From Bacteroidales bacterium UBA2712 (GTDB lineage: Bacteria; Bacteroidota; Bacteroidia; Bacteroidales; Paludibacteraceae), in the NCBI GenBank assembly GCA_002354055.1, contig DEKW01000012.1:62001-126000 (forward strand): a DNA stretch of 64,000 bases, read 5' to 3'. Positions 41,606-48,864 of this stretch are shown here, piece after piece; position 1 is the stretch's first letter, and the number at the start of each line of letters is the position of its first letter. The notes beneath the pieces are model-generated. The model had not been told where the DNA came from. It saw nothing but the letters and a program-made list of their open reading frames with translations, and searched no databases. The position numbers and the translations under genes were made by a program.

Positions 41606-42856
41606 TTATTCGCCTTTGATTGCTGCTACACCCGGGAGCACTTTGCCTTCAATAGCCTCAAGCAATGCACCACCGCCGGTGGAGATATACGAAACCTTAT
41701 CTGCCAGACCGAACTTGTTGACGCAAGCTACGGAGTCGCCACCGCCGATGAGCGAGAATGCACCCTCAGCCGTTGCCTCTGCAATCGCGTTACCGATAGC
41801 GCGGCTGCCGTCGCAGAAGTTATCGAACTCAAACACACCTGCAGGACCGTTCCAGAGGATGGTCTTTGCACCCTTGATAGCGGCAGCGAAGTTCTTCTGT
41901 GCCTCAGGACCGGCATCCAGACCTTCCCAACCCTCAGGAATAGCGTTGGACGGGAATACTTTCTTGTTGGCATCGTTGCTGAAACTATCTGCGCAGATAG
42001 CGTCCGGAGCGAGAACAAGCTCTACGCCGTTCTTCTTGGCCAACTCCTCTACGCCTAATGCTACATCGAGTTTGTCGAGCTCTACGATAGAACCGCCGAT
42101 CTCGCCGCCGTGTGCTTTAGCGAAGGTATAAGTCATACCACCGCAGAGGATCAACTTATCTACTTTGCCCAGCAGGTTCTCGATGATACCGATCTTCGAG
42201 CTTACTTTCGAACCGCCCATGATAGCCACAAACGGACGTTTGATATCTTTGAGGATAGCATCAACCGCAGCTACCTCTTTCTCCATGAGGAATCCGAGCA
42301 TCTTGTTGTCAGCGTCGAAATAGTCAGCAATCACAGCCGTCGACGCATGTTTGCGGTGAGCCGTACCGAAAGCGTCCATCACGTAGCAGTCTGCGTACGA
42401 TGCGAGGGTCTTGGCGAACTCTTTCTGACGTGCTTTCATCTCTTTCTTGGCGGGCTCGTATGCGGGATCCTCTTTCTCGATACCTACAGGTTTGCCTTCC
42501 TCCTCAGGATAGAAGCGGAGGTTCTCGAGCAACAATACCTCACCCGGTTTGAGAGCGGCAGCCTGTGCTTGTGCTTTCGCGCAGTCCTCTGCGAACTGTA
42601 CCGGACGACCTAAGGCTTCAGCTACTGCCTCTTTGATCTGGCTAAGGCTGAACTTAGCCTGCACTTTGCCTTTCGGCTTGCCCATGTGGCTCATGATGAT
42701 CAGCGCACCGCCTTCATCCAAGATGTGTTTGAGGGTCGGAAGCGCACCACGGATACGGGTGTCGTCTGTGATTTTTCCATTCTCGTCCAGGGGCACATTG
42801 AAGTCCACACGAACGATCGCCTTCTTGCCGGCGAATTTGTAATCTTTAATCGTCAT
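41606..42856 (-). CDS. pgk: Phosphoglycerate kinase
   Basis: Glycolytic enzyme that makes ATP from 1,3-bisphosphoglycerate. The 416 residues begin with KKAIVRVDFNVPLDENGKITDDTRI (the family signature), then SHMGKPKGK near 56, GTAHRKHAST near 160, MGGSKVSSKIGIIENL near 205 and the C-terminal GGGDSVACVNKFG. It leads the pgk-DUF3127-phosphoesterase-recO run. I see no canonical promoter in the 68-nt upstream gap, which is largely an 8-nt tandem array. Confidence 0.98.
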   Translation of the reverse strand: MTIKDYKFAGKKAIVRVDFNVPLDENGKITDDTRIRGALPTLKHILDEGGALIIMSHMGKPKGKVQAKFSLSQIKEAVAEALGRPVQFAEDCAKAQAQAAALKPGEVLLLENLRFYPEEEGKPVGIEKEDPAYEPAKKEMKARQKEFAKTLASYADCYVMDAFGTAHRKHASTAVIADYFDADNKMLGFLMEKEVAAVDAILKDIKRPFVAIMGGSKVSSKIGIIENLLGKVDKLILCGGMTYTFAKAHGGEIGGSIVELDKLDVALGVEELAKKNGVELVLAPDAICADSFSNDANKKVFPSNAIPEGWEGLDAGPEAQKNFAAAIKGAKTILWNGPAGVFEFDNFCDGSRAIGNAIAEATAEGAFSLIGGGDSVACVNKFGLADKVSYISTGGGALLEAIEGKVLPGVAAIKGE

Positions 42857-42889
42857 AATGTATTATATTTTAGTTGTTTTTAGTTACTT

Positions 42890-42929
42890 TCGGTATTCCG
42901 TAATCACGTAATTCCGTAATTCCGTTATT
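42890..42929. repeat. Tandem array of 8-nt units, CCGTAATN family
   Basis: TCGGTATT (42890), CCGTAATC (42898), ACGTAATT (42906), CCGTAATT (42914) and CCGTTATT (42922). The last unit supplies the stop codon of the DUF6242 gene (TTA at 42925-42927 on this strand). Units of this type also end the array upstream of pepD. Confidence 0.9.
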
Positions 42930-44259
42930 TCCAGTCGATTGAGTTCAACCTTCCGCGATAGACGTCGCTGTAAGAGCTCGTCTGGTCCTGGCCTCCGAAT
43001 AAATAAATATCGTTCCCGCGCACGATAGCGCTCTGTTTCTGCCGGGCCTGATAGACCTCCGGCAACCTGTTCTTCAGCGTGTCGGCTTTAGTCCAGGTCA
43101 TACCCTCATTCGTAGAGACGAGGATGTCCCGACCGAAATAACTCATCTGGTCATCCACACCGCCGAAGAGTAGCATCTGGTTATTGTACCAAACGACAGA
43201 CATTCCTGTCATTCCGGATACTTTCGGACGGTCGATTGAGAACTCCTCCAGCCTGTATTGGCCATCGGGTTGCGGGTGCTCGGAGTATTCCAAATGCCAT
43301 TTGGTGCTCAGGCTCTTGCCGTTCTCCGCAAAACCGCCGATGATCATCGCCCGCTCACGACCGCTCGGACTGTTGAAACAGATCGTCGCAAAATCGCTGA
43401 TAGGGAACTCATCGCGGGGTTGTAAGCCGCTCAGTGTCAACTCACCGTTATGGAAATATCCTAATTCGTATTGCCCCTCTTTCTGCGTCAGTACCCACGC
43501 TAAGCCGTTCCAGTAAAGCAGCATCGTCACTACCTCTTCTGCCACTACGTTCGGAGTCCAGGTGACCGCGTCGTCTGAGGTGTAAATAGTGTGGTCCTGC
43601 GCGTAATAAAGGGTCTGACCGTCGGAAATCATCTGCCTTACTTTGGTTCCGGTCGGCAGACCTATCGGAGCTACGGGGCTGCTCCATTCTTCGCCTTCCT
43701 CGGAGCGATAGACCGACAACTCAAAACCGTTCGATACCATCATCACGAAGTCGCCGTTCTGCTCCAATACGCGTTGTTCTGTCTCCTCTTGGTTGTCAAA
43801 GCCGCCGAAGATCTCCTCCCAGGTGAAGAGGTCCGGATCCACTTGATGCACCGTCGGACGGATCTCATAGACTTTGATATTCTTCTTGTCGGCCGACCGT
43901 ATGGATAAATAGATAGGAGTCTTGGTGAAGTCAAGCGTGTCGTAGCCTGTCAGCAGGCAAACCGTGTCCGGGAAGATGAGGGACGAAGCGCTCGGTGTGG
44001 CCGCAAACACAAATCGAGGTACTACGCGGTGCAGGTCTGTGCCATAAAGCATAGAGTCTTTATTCCACACCAGACCCGTGTCCAGCCGTTCTTCAACGGT
44101 AAAAACAGCTTGCGCCAGACCAGGCATCGAGTCCGCTTTCGCAAACGAGAATGCGCTCAGCCTGGCTACTGAGGAAGGGGTGCTGTCTGAACCCGAGTTG
44201 TCGCAACTAACCATTAGAAGTGCAAAAAAACACGTTAATATATATAAAAATTTGCGCAT
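42925..44259 (-). CDS. DUF6242-type surface lipoprotein with beta-propeller-like repeats
   Basis: The 444 residues begin MRKFLYILTCFFALLMVSC (lipobox MVSC, Cys 19). Repeats with the pattern 'G..LY....ST....W' (SDGQTLYYAQDHTIYTSDDAVTWT, VWYNNQMLLFGGVDD, GNDIYLFGGQDQTSSYSDVYRG, LVSTNEGMTWTKA) suggest a Kelch/BNR-type beta-propeller. No catalytic motif is evident. It is likely exposed at the cell surface or facing the periplasm. Its -7 element faces that of the neighbouring plus-strand gene (see 44275-44296). The stop lies in an 8-nt array. Confidence 0.82.
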   Translation of the reverse strand: MRKFLYILTCFFALLMVSCDNSGSDSTPSSVARLSAFSFAKADSMPGLAQAVFTVEERLDTGLVWNKDSMLYGTDLHRVVPRFVFAATPSASSLIFPDTVCLLTGYDTLDFTKTPIYLSIRSADKKNIKVYEIRPTVHQVDPDLFTWEEIFGGFDNQEETEQRVLEQNGDFVMMVSNGFELSVYRSEEGEEWSSPVAPIGLPTGTKVRQMISDGQTLYYAQDHTIYTSDDAVTWTPNVVAEEVVTMLLYWNGLAWVLTQKEGQYELGYFHNGELTLSGLQPRDEFPISDFATICFNSPSGRERAMIIGGFAENGKSLSTKWHLEYSEHPQPDGQYRLEEFSIDRPKVSGMTGMSVVWYNNQMLLFGGVDDQMSYFGRDILVSTNEGMTWTKADTLKNRLPEVYQARQKQSAIVRGNDIYLFGGQDQTSSYSDVYRGRLNSIDWK

Positions 44260-44282
44260 TTCAAATATTTTTTGTACCTTTG
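44251..44282 (+). promoter_or_regulatory. Promoter for the cyclo-ligase gene
   Basis: TTTG at 44251-44254 and TACCTTTG at 44275-44282, with a 20-nt spacer. The -33 lies on the start codon of the minus-strand DUF6242 gene. Confidence 0.88.
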
Positions 44283-44288
44283 CAGCCG

Positions 44289-44296
44289 CAAAGGTA
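44289..44296 (-). promoter_or_regulatory. Candidate -7 element for the DUF6242 gene
   Basis: TACCTTTG on the minus strand at 44289-44296, 30 nt upstream of the ATG at 44259. No good -33 is visible. With the plus-strand -7 it forms a perfect inverted repeat TACCTTTGC-AGCC-GCAAAGGTA. Confidence 0.5.
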
Positions 44297-44311
44297 AAAC
44301 TAATCTAAATT

Positions 44312-44914
44312 ATGTTGTTCGAGTCACAAATACATGATCTCAAAATGTGGTTGCCCTGGTGTCGTATTCGCCGTGAGCAATCGGCTCTTAGGGCGATCGT
44401 GGAGCAGCAACGTCGCATGATGAAGCCCGAAGATGTGGCATCTCAGTCCGCGCAGGTCATCAGCCAGATTGAGAAGATGACGGTTTTTCGCGAGGCGAAG
44501 ACCGTGATGCTTTACTATCCCGTCCATAACGAGGTGGACCTGCGTCCGTTGCTCGAAAAGTATGCGGGTGAAAAAACGTTTCTCTTACCTGTTACCCATC
44601 GCCGCTCGATGGAGGTGCGTCCCTATGACGGGGAGGACATGATGCGGAAGGGACATTTAGGCGTTCCTGAGCCGCAGACGCCCACGTATCATGGGGCTAT
44701 TGATTTGATTCTGGTGCCCGGTGTGGTTTTTGACAACCATCGCCACCGTATCGGTCGGGGAGGAGGATATTACGATCGCTTCTTGTCCAAACACAAGGCT
44801 ACGAAACAGGTTGGTGTCTGCTATTCGTTCCAGTTACGCAAGCATGACATCCCGCATATGTTCTCCGATCGCCGGATGGACCGGGTGGTCACTCCTCTGT
44901 CGACCATTGAATAG
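44312..44914 (+). CDS. 5-formyltetrahydrofolate cyclo-ligase
   Basis: Returns 5-formyl-THF to the one-carbon pool as 5,10-methenyl-THF using ATP. The 200 residues contain the family features EAKTVMLYYPVHNEVDLRPLL near 62, GAIDLILVPGVVFDNHRHRIGRGGGYYDRFL near 128-158 and VGVCYSFQL. The first 11 residues (MLFESQIHDLK) are atypical; a start at Met 12 (MWLPWCRIRR) is possible. The 3' end overlaps the convergent 255-aa gene by 26 nt. Confidence 0.93.
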   Translation: MLFESQIHDLKMWLPWCRIRREQSALRAIVEQQRRMMKPEDVASQSAQVISQIEKMTVFREAKTVMLYYPVHNEVDLRPLLEKYAGEKTFLLPVTHRRSMEVRPYDGEDMMRKGHLGVPEPQTPTYHGAIDLILVPGVVFDNHRHRIGRGGGYYDRFLSKHKATKQVGVCYSFQLRKHDIPHMFSDRRMDRVVTPLSTIE

Positions 44915-45656
44915 TCGGTTGGCTATCCTGGATGCGTTTCAACTCTCGGTCACTCTCGGCCGAGAGTTTTCTTTCGCCCTTGCGGTAGTAGTAGATCACG
45001 CCGTACAGCTGACATTTCATCATTTTCGCGTACGGTAGTTGGTCCTTATAGTAGTCCTCCACGAGGTTCCATATATTCAGTATAATCTCGTCTGCCTGCG
45101 CGCGCAAGGGCTCCAGATCGCCATGCACACGCTCCGTGTTCTGCATGTGGAAGGCATGCTGCCTCTGGTGCTCGCAGAAAATATCATAATGCACCTTCAC
45201 TTTGTTAATCGCAGGGTTGTAAATCGGAAATCCGCCGTTCGCCATACGTTTCTGCTCGCCCTCGATGATCTTCTTTCCCCACTCCAACAAGTACTCTTCC
45301 GTGGACAGATCCGGCACGATATGTTGGTGCGGATCCAGACCATAGAGCAGCTTCTGCTCTTTCTTGATCTCCCCGCGGATAACCGACAGGTTGAGCACCT
45401 GGATGAAATGCGAGATGTACATACGTGCGTTCTGAACGATGTGACGGTATTGTTTGTTGGCGTTAACAGTAGAGGCATAGTTGTCCTTTGATTGCATCAC
45501 TATGTTCTCAAACTGAACCAAGAACCGTTGGGCTTCGCTTTGTACTTTGTACGGGATGACCTGCTCGGTATAGTCGGCTCCTTGTGCGCGCTGGATAGCG
45601 TTCTGCAAGGCGTGCAGACGAGCTAAGTCCGTGTTGGGTAATCGACGATAAGGCAT
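44889..45656 (-). CDS. Hypothetical helical protein, 255 aa
   Basis: No family recognised. The protein is soluble and almost entirely helical, with no signal peptide or membrane helix. It opens MPYRRLPNTDLARLHALQNAI and contains QYRHIVQNARMYISHFIQVLN and IFCEHQRQHAFHMQNTERVH, rich in His, Gln and Tyr. The pattern suggests a helical bundle. It lies on the same strand after the isoprenoid synthase with a 37-nt gap occupied by a 15-nt tandem pair. Conserved gene length and normal composition suggest a real gene. Confidence 0.75.
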   Translation of the reverse strand: MPYRRLPNTDLARLHALQNAIQRAQGADYTEQVIPYKVQSEAQRFLVQFENIVMQSKDNYASTVNANKQYRHIVQNARMYISHFIQVLNLSVIRGEIKKEQKLLYGLDPHQHIVPDLSTEEYLLEWGKKIIEGEQKRMANGGFPIYNPAINKVKVHYDIFCEHQRQHAFHMQNTERVHGDLEPLRAQADEIILNIWNLVEDYYKDQLPYAKMMKCQLYGVIYYYRKGERKLSAESDRELKRIQDSQPTIQWSTEE

Positions 45657-45662
45657 CTTGTT

Positions 45663-45692
45663 ATTTACGATTTAAACATTTACCATTTGTTC
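45663..45692. repeat. Tandem pair of 15-nt units, ATTTACSATTT family
   Basis: ATTTACGATTTAAAC (45663-45677) and ATTTACCATTTGTTC (45678-45692), between the hypothetical gene start and the isoprenoid synthase stop. Related units are at 46666 and 49962. Confidence 0.8.
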
Positions 45693-45693
45693 T

Positions 45694-46662
45694 TTAACTC
45701 TTTCTGGTGGCGAGTTTCTCTGCCAATTCGCGGAGCGTCTCCGTGGCGTCGTTCTGCGGCAGTTTGTCCAGTTGCTCAAGAGCAATCGCTGTATGCTCTT
45801 CCATCACCACTTCGCCGGCTTCGCGAACACCTAACTTGTTATAAATCTCCGTCACGGCAGTGATCTTCTCTTCGTCGCGGTCGGTCGCCATCATCCATTG
45901 CAGCAACTCTGCGCGGCTCTCTGCATCTGCGCTCTCCAGGGCCGTGAGAAGGAGGAAGGTCTTCTTGTTGGCGCATATGTCTCCGCCGATCTTCTTGCCG
46001 AAAGTCTTCGGATCGCCATAGACATCGAGGATATCGTCTTGGATCTGGAACGCTAATCCTAAATGCAACCCGTATTGGTACAGCGCCTCCTGTTGGTTCT
46101 CGTTCGCTCCGGCAATATAGCCGCCGATCTTCATCGCGTACGCCAAAAGCACCGAGGTCTTCTTCTCAATCATCATCATGTAATCCTCGATACTCACGTG
46201 GCTCGCGTGCTCGAAATCCACATCGTACTGCTGTCCTTCGCACACGCCGGTCGCCATCTCGTTGAACATCTTCAACGCTCCCGCTACTTTCTCTGCCGGC
46301 ACTTGCGCCAACTCTTTGTACGCCTCGATCAACATCTGGTCGCCCGAGAGGATAGCTGTGTTTTCGTTCCATTTGACATGCACTGTCTCGCGCCCGCGAC
46401 GCACAGGAGCTTTGTCCATCACGTCGTCGTGAAGCAGCGTGAAGTTATGGAAGATCTCCAGAGCCAGCGCTGCCGGAACAACATCATCCATCACGCTGCC
46501 GTTCAGCAGACCGCCGTTGATGATCGTCTCTGCCGCCAGGAGCGCCAAGGTCGGCCTTATGCGCTTGCCGCCGGATGCTAACGCATACGCTATCGGTTCA
46601 TACAACCCTTTCGGCTCTTTCTCCCAGTTCAGGGATTCTATCGCTTGGTTAATATCAATCAT
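45694..46662 (-). CDS. Polyprenyl diphosphate synthase (farnesyl/geranylgeranyl type)
   Basis: Condenses isopentenyl diphosphate with allylic diphosphates in the cytoplasm. The 322 residues have the first Asp-rich motif LLHDDVMD at about 77-83, with the following RRGRETVH, and the second, FQIQDDILDVYGD, near 212. GGKRIRPTLALLAAE near 31 is the conserved substrate-binding Arg block. The short-chain type (C15-C20) is suggested by the size and by the Phe five residues before the first motif, but this is inference. It could supply the UbiA-type enzyme and quinone synthesis. Confidence 0.93.
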   Translation of the reverse strand: MIDINQAIESLNWEKEPKGLYEPIAYALASGGKRIRPTLALLAAETIINGGLLNGSVMDDVVPAALALEIFHNFTLLHDDVMDKAPVRRGRETVHVKWNENTAILSGDQMLIEAYKELAQVPAEKVAGALKMFNEMATGVCEGQQYDVDFEHASHVSIEDYMMMIEKKTSVLLAYAMKIGGYIAGANENQQEALYQYGLHLGLAFQIQDDILDVYGDPKTFGKKIGGDICANKKTFLLLTALESADAESRAELLQWMMATDRDEEKITAVTEIYNKLGVREAGEVVMEEHTAIALEQLDKLPQNDATETLRELAEKLATRKS

Positions 46663-46665
46663 GTT

Positions 46666-46695
46666 ATTTACGATTTGGTCATTTACGATTTGACC
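46666..46695. repeat. Tandem pair of 15-nt units, ATTTACGATTT family
   Basis: ATTTACGATTTGGTC (46666-46680) and ATTTACGATTTGACC (46681-46695), followed by a degenerate ATTTATTTG. It lies just upstream of the isoprenoid synthase start. Confidence 0.85.
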
Positions 46696-46737
46696 ATTTA
46701 TTTGTTTATTGAGTCATTTTTTAATGGCTAAATTGCC

Positions 46738-46781
46738 AAATGGTACATAAATGGTACATGGTACATGACCAAATGGTACAT
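46738..46781. repeat. 11-nt tandem array AAATGGTACAT with an inverted dispersed copy
   Basis: AAATGGTACAT at 46738, 46749 and 46771, with GGTACATGACC at 46760 in register. The 30 bases 46749-46778 are identical to the reverse complement of 49965-49994 at the start of xseA. The array ends on the ddl stop codon. Confidence 0.9.
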
Positions 46782-47797
46782 TAATTTAATTTGTCTTCAA
46801 TAATATCTGTGAGTACGTCTTTGATGTCGAGGCCTGCGGCGCGAACTTGCTGCGGGATGAAACTCGTAGCCGTCATGCCCGGCGTCGTGTTCACCTCTAA
46901 CAAGTTGATCTGCTCCCCGGTGATGATCCAATCGACGCGGATGATGCCGTTAGCGCCGATGATGTCATAGATACGCAGGGTCTCCGCCTGAATCTTGTCG
47001 CGGATAGCATCCGGGATGCGCGCAGGAGTGATCTCCGATACCTGACCCTTGTATTTGGCGTCGTAGTCGAAAAACTCATTCTGCGTCACAACCTCTGTGA
47101 TCGGGAAAGCTACCGCTTTGTCTTTGGTCTTATATACGCCGCAGGTCACTTCCGTTCCTTTCATGTACGACTCGCAGATGACTTCGTCGCCTTCTTGGAA
47201 AGCACGCTCGATGGCCGGATAAACATCTTCTACCGTCTTCACTTTGGTACATCCGAAGGACGAACCGCCCACATTGCTCTTGATAAAACACGGCAGACCT
47301 AAGGTGTCTGCAATCTTCTGCGCATTGGGCCATTTTTGTCCCGCGCGGAGCATCATGCTGTTGGCTATATGAAAACCGAAATAGGAGAGATAGTGGTTGC
47401 AGGCGTATTTGTTGAACGTCAGCGCCGCCGCTAATACACCGCAGCAACTGAACGGAACACCCATCATCTCCAGGTATCCCTGTAACAAACCGTTCTCACC
47501 CGGCGTGCCATGTATCGTGATATACGCGAAATCAAACGTGTGCTTCACGCCCCCGCGCGTAAAAGAAAAATCATTCTTATCAATCGAATAAGATTCACTG
47601 GATTCGAAGTAATCCTCTACTCCCTTCCCTTCAGGGAGGGGCTGGGGGTAGGCTCTCCACTCCTTCCCTTGCAGTCTTACAATCGTAATGTCATACCGCT
47701 CCTTGTCCATGAAGGAGTATAAACCCGCAGCGGAACGCAGCGACACCTCATGCTCGCTGCTGTCCCCTCCGGCGATAATGGCTATTTGTCTTTTCAT
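46781..47797 (-). CDS. ddl: D-alanine--D-alanine ligase, with a repeat-encoded insertion
   Basis: Joins two D-Ala residues for peptidoglycan synthesis. The 338 residues include AIIAGGDSSEHEVSLRSAAGLY near 5, YITIHGTPGENGLLQGYLEMM near 92, CFIKSNVGGSSFGCTKV near 170 and LLEVNTTPGMTATSFIPQQ near 302. Between about 48 and 60, YPQPLPEGKGVED is encoded by a hairpin/G-run repeat, in a loop where Bacteroidota relatives carry shorter variable sequence. Core residues are intact, so activity is expected. It has its own promoter. Confidence 0.95.
   Translation of the reverse strand: MKRQIAIIAGGDSSEHEVSLRSAAGLYSFMDKERYDITIVRLQGKEWRAYPQPLPEGKGVEDYFESSESYSIDKNDFSFTRGGVKHTFDFAYITIHGTPGENGLLQGYLEMMGVPFSCCGVLAAALTFNKYACNHYLSYFGFHIANSMMLRAGQKWPNAQKIADTLGLPCFIKSNVGGSSFGCTKVKTVEDVYPAIERAFQEGDEVICESYMKGTEVTCGVYKTKDKAVAFPITEVVTQNEFFDYDAKYKGQVSEITPARIPDAIRDKIQAETLRIYDIIGANGIIRVDWIITGEQINLLEVNTTPGMTATSFIPQQVRAAGLDIKDVLTDIIEDKLN
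47622..47654. repeat. Hairpin/G-run element, copy 5 (in frame in ddl)
   Basis: CCCTTCCC (47622-47629), TTCA, GGGAGGGG (47634-47641) with one wobble, then CTGGGGGTAGGCT. Same orientation as the other four copies; it encodes PQPLPEGKG on the minus strand. Confidence 0.85.
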
Positions 47798-47847
47798 TAT
47801 TTCTTGCTTCTACGGAGTCCCTTTCACCCCTAATCTAAAATTCGCTG

Positions 47848-47879
47848 CAAAGGTACTAAAAAAAAATGACATACGCAAG
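47848..47879 (-). promoter_or_regulatory. ddl: Promoter for ddl
   Basis: On the minus strand CTTG (47876-47879) and TACCTTTG (47848-47855) with a 20-nt spacer; the -33 continues CGTATGTCATTTT. GCATACGCTCTTGCGTATG forms an inverted repeat over the -33 region. Confidence 0.85.
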
Positions 47880-47918
47880 AGCGTATGCCACTTTTTGTGA
47901 TTTTTCAGCAAAAATGTT

Positions 47919-47995
47919 GGACTCTCGTAGGACGCCAATCGAATGCTCATCGTATGCTCATCGAATGCTCATCGTATGCTTCTTACGACGTTAAC
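47919..47995. repeat. 11-nt tandem block, four good units plus flanking units
   Basis: GAATGCTCATC (47941), GTATGCTCATC (47952), GAATGCTCATC (47963) and GTATGCTTCTT (47974) alternate in a two-unit superrepeat. GGACTCTCGTA (47919) and GGACGCCAATC (47930) before, and ACGACGTTAAC (47985) after, keep the register. It lies between the ddl promoter and the HhH gene stop. Confidence 0.9.
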
Positions 47996-48037
47996 CCAAG
48001 AATACTTCCATGACCGCCCGATGCGATACCCCCTTTT

Positions 48038-48820
48038 TTACTCAAAACTCAAATAAGGTGCCATCCGTACTAACTCCTCTTCTGTCAGTTCAGGAAGAGC
48101 GCGCAAGTCCTCTATGGATTCCAGACGCACCTTCTTCCTGCGAAGCGTATAGATCGCCTTCGCTTGCTCATAACGTATATACGGATGCCGCTGCATACGG
48201 TCGATTGAACATTTGTTAACATCCATTCGTTGTACTGCCTCTACGTCCGCTGTGAAGCGGTATAACAAGGTGTCCAGACTCAGTTTGCCAAACACCTCAT
48301 CCCTCAACTGCTCCGGGCTGTAAAAACCACCCAAACGTTCTCTGTACCGCACAATCTGTACTGCCGTATATCGTCCGATGCCACGAATGAGTTGTAACTC
48401 CGTTGTGTCGCAATGATTGAGATCCAGAACCGTATCTTTCTTCACCCGCGGCGCAAAATACTTCATCCCTACCGAATCCCGCCAGACGGAGTCTGCCTTT
48501 CGCGCCGAGTCCCATTTCGCGTGCCTCTCTACCCGCATCGAGTCCCATTTCGCCTGCCGCTCCACCTTCCATTGCTCGTGGCGTATCGAGTCCGCCCTAA
48601 AAAACGAATCATACCTCGCTTCCCGGTCGGCTTTCCATTGTACGAAACGCATCGAGTCTGCCAACCGAATCGAATCTCTCCTTTCCGCCCAGGGTTTCTT
48701 AGTTGGTTTCTTTTCCGCCTCATCGTCCTGAACGGGCCAAAGCGCCATCACCAGCCATACGACCAGCGTCAGACCAAAAAGAACCGCACCGGCTTTGCGT
48801 TGTTCTGGAGCAAGAATCAT
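48038..48820 (-). CDS. Membrane-anchored helix-hairpin-helix protein (ComEA-like domain)
   Basis: The 260 residues have an N-terminal membrane anchor (AGAVLFGLTLVVWLVMALW), then a charged stalk at about 40-115 with repeated 'DS.R....W' segments (RRDSIRLADSMRFVQWKADRE, RQAKWDSMRVERHAKWDSAR). Two HhH-type regions follow (LDLNHCDTTELQLIRGIGRYTAVQIVRYRERLGGF and MDVNKCSIDRMQRHPYIRYEQAKAIYTLR). This arrangement (anchor, stalk, HhH) is typical of DNA-binding ComEA-like proteins in Bacteroidota and may serve DNA uptake. It lies 40 nt after xseA, across a 14-nt tandem array. Confidence 0.85.
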   Translation of the reverse strand: MILAPEQRKAGAVLFGLTLVVWLVMALWPVQDDEAEKKPTKKPWAERRDSIRLADSMRFVQWKADREARYDSFFRADSIRHEQWKVERQAKWDSMRVERHAKWDSARKADSVWRDSVGMKYFAPRVKKDTVLDLNHCDTTELQLIRGIGRYTAVQIVRYRERLGGFYSPEQLRDEVFGKLSLDTLLYRFTADVEAVQRMDVNKCSIDRMQRHPYIRYEQAKAIYTLRRKKVRLESIEDLRALPELTEEELVRMAPYLSFE

Positions 48821-48822
48821 AA

Positions 48823-48864
48823 CCTATAACCTTTCGCCTATAACCTTTCGCCTATAACCCTTAG
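48823..48864. repeat. Tandem array of three 14-nt units
   Basis: CCTATAACCTTTCG (48823), CCTATAACCTTTCG (48837) and CCTATAACCCTTAG (48851). The third unit contains the stop codon of xseA (TTA at 48861-48863 on this strand), and the first begins 3 nt after the HhH start codon. Confidence 0.9.

Noticed and set aside
26362..48864. Short regular repeats considered as CRISPR arrays
   Set aside because: Units are 7-15 nt with no unique spacers between them and no cas genes in the window.
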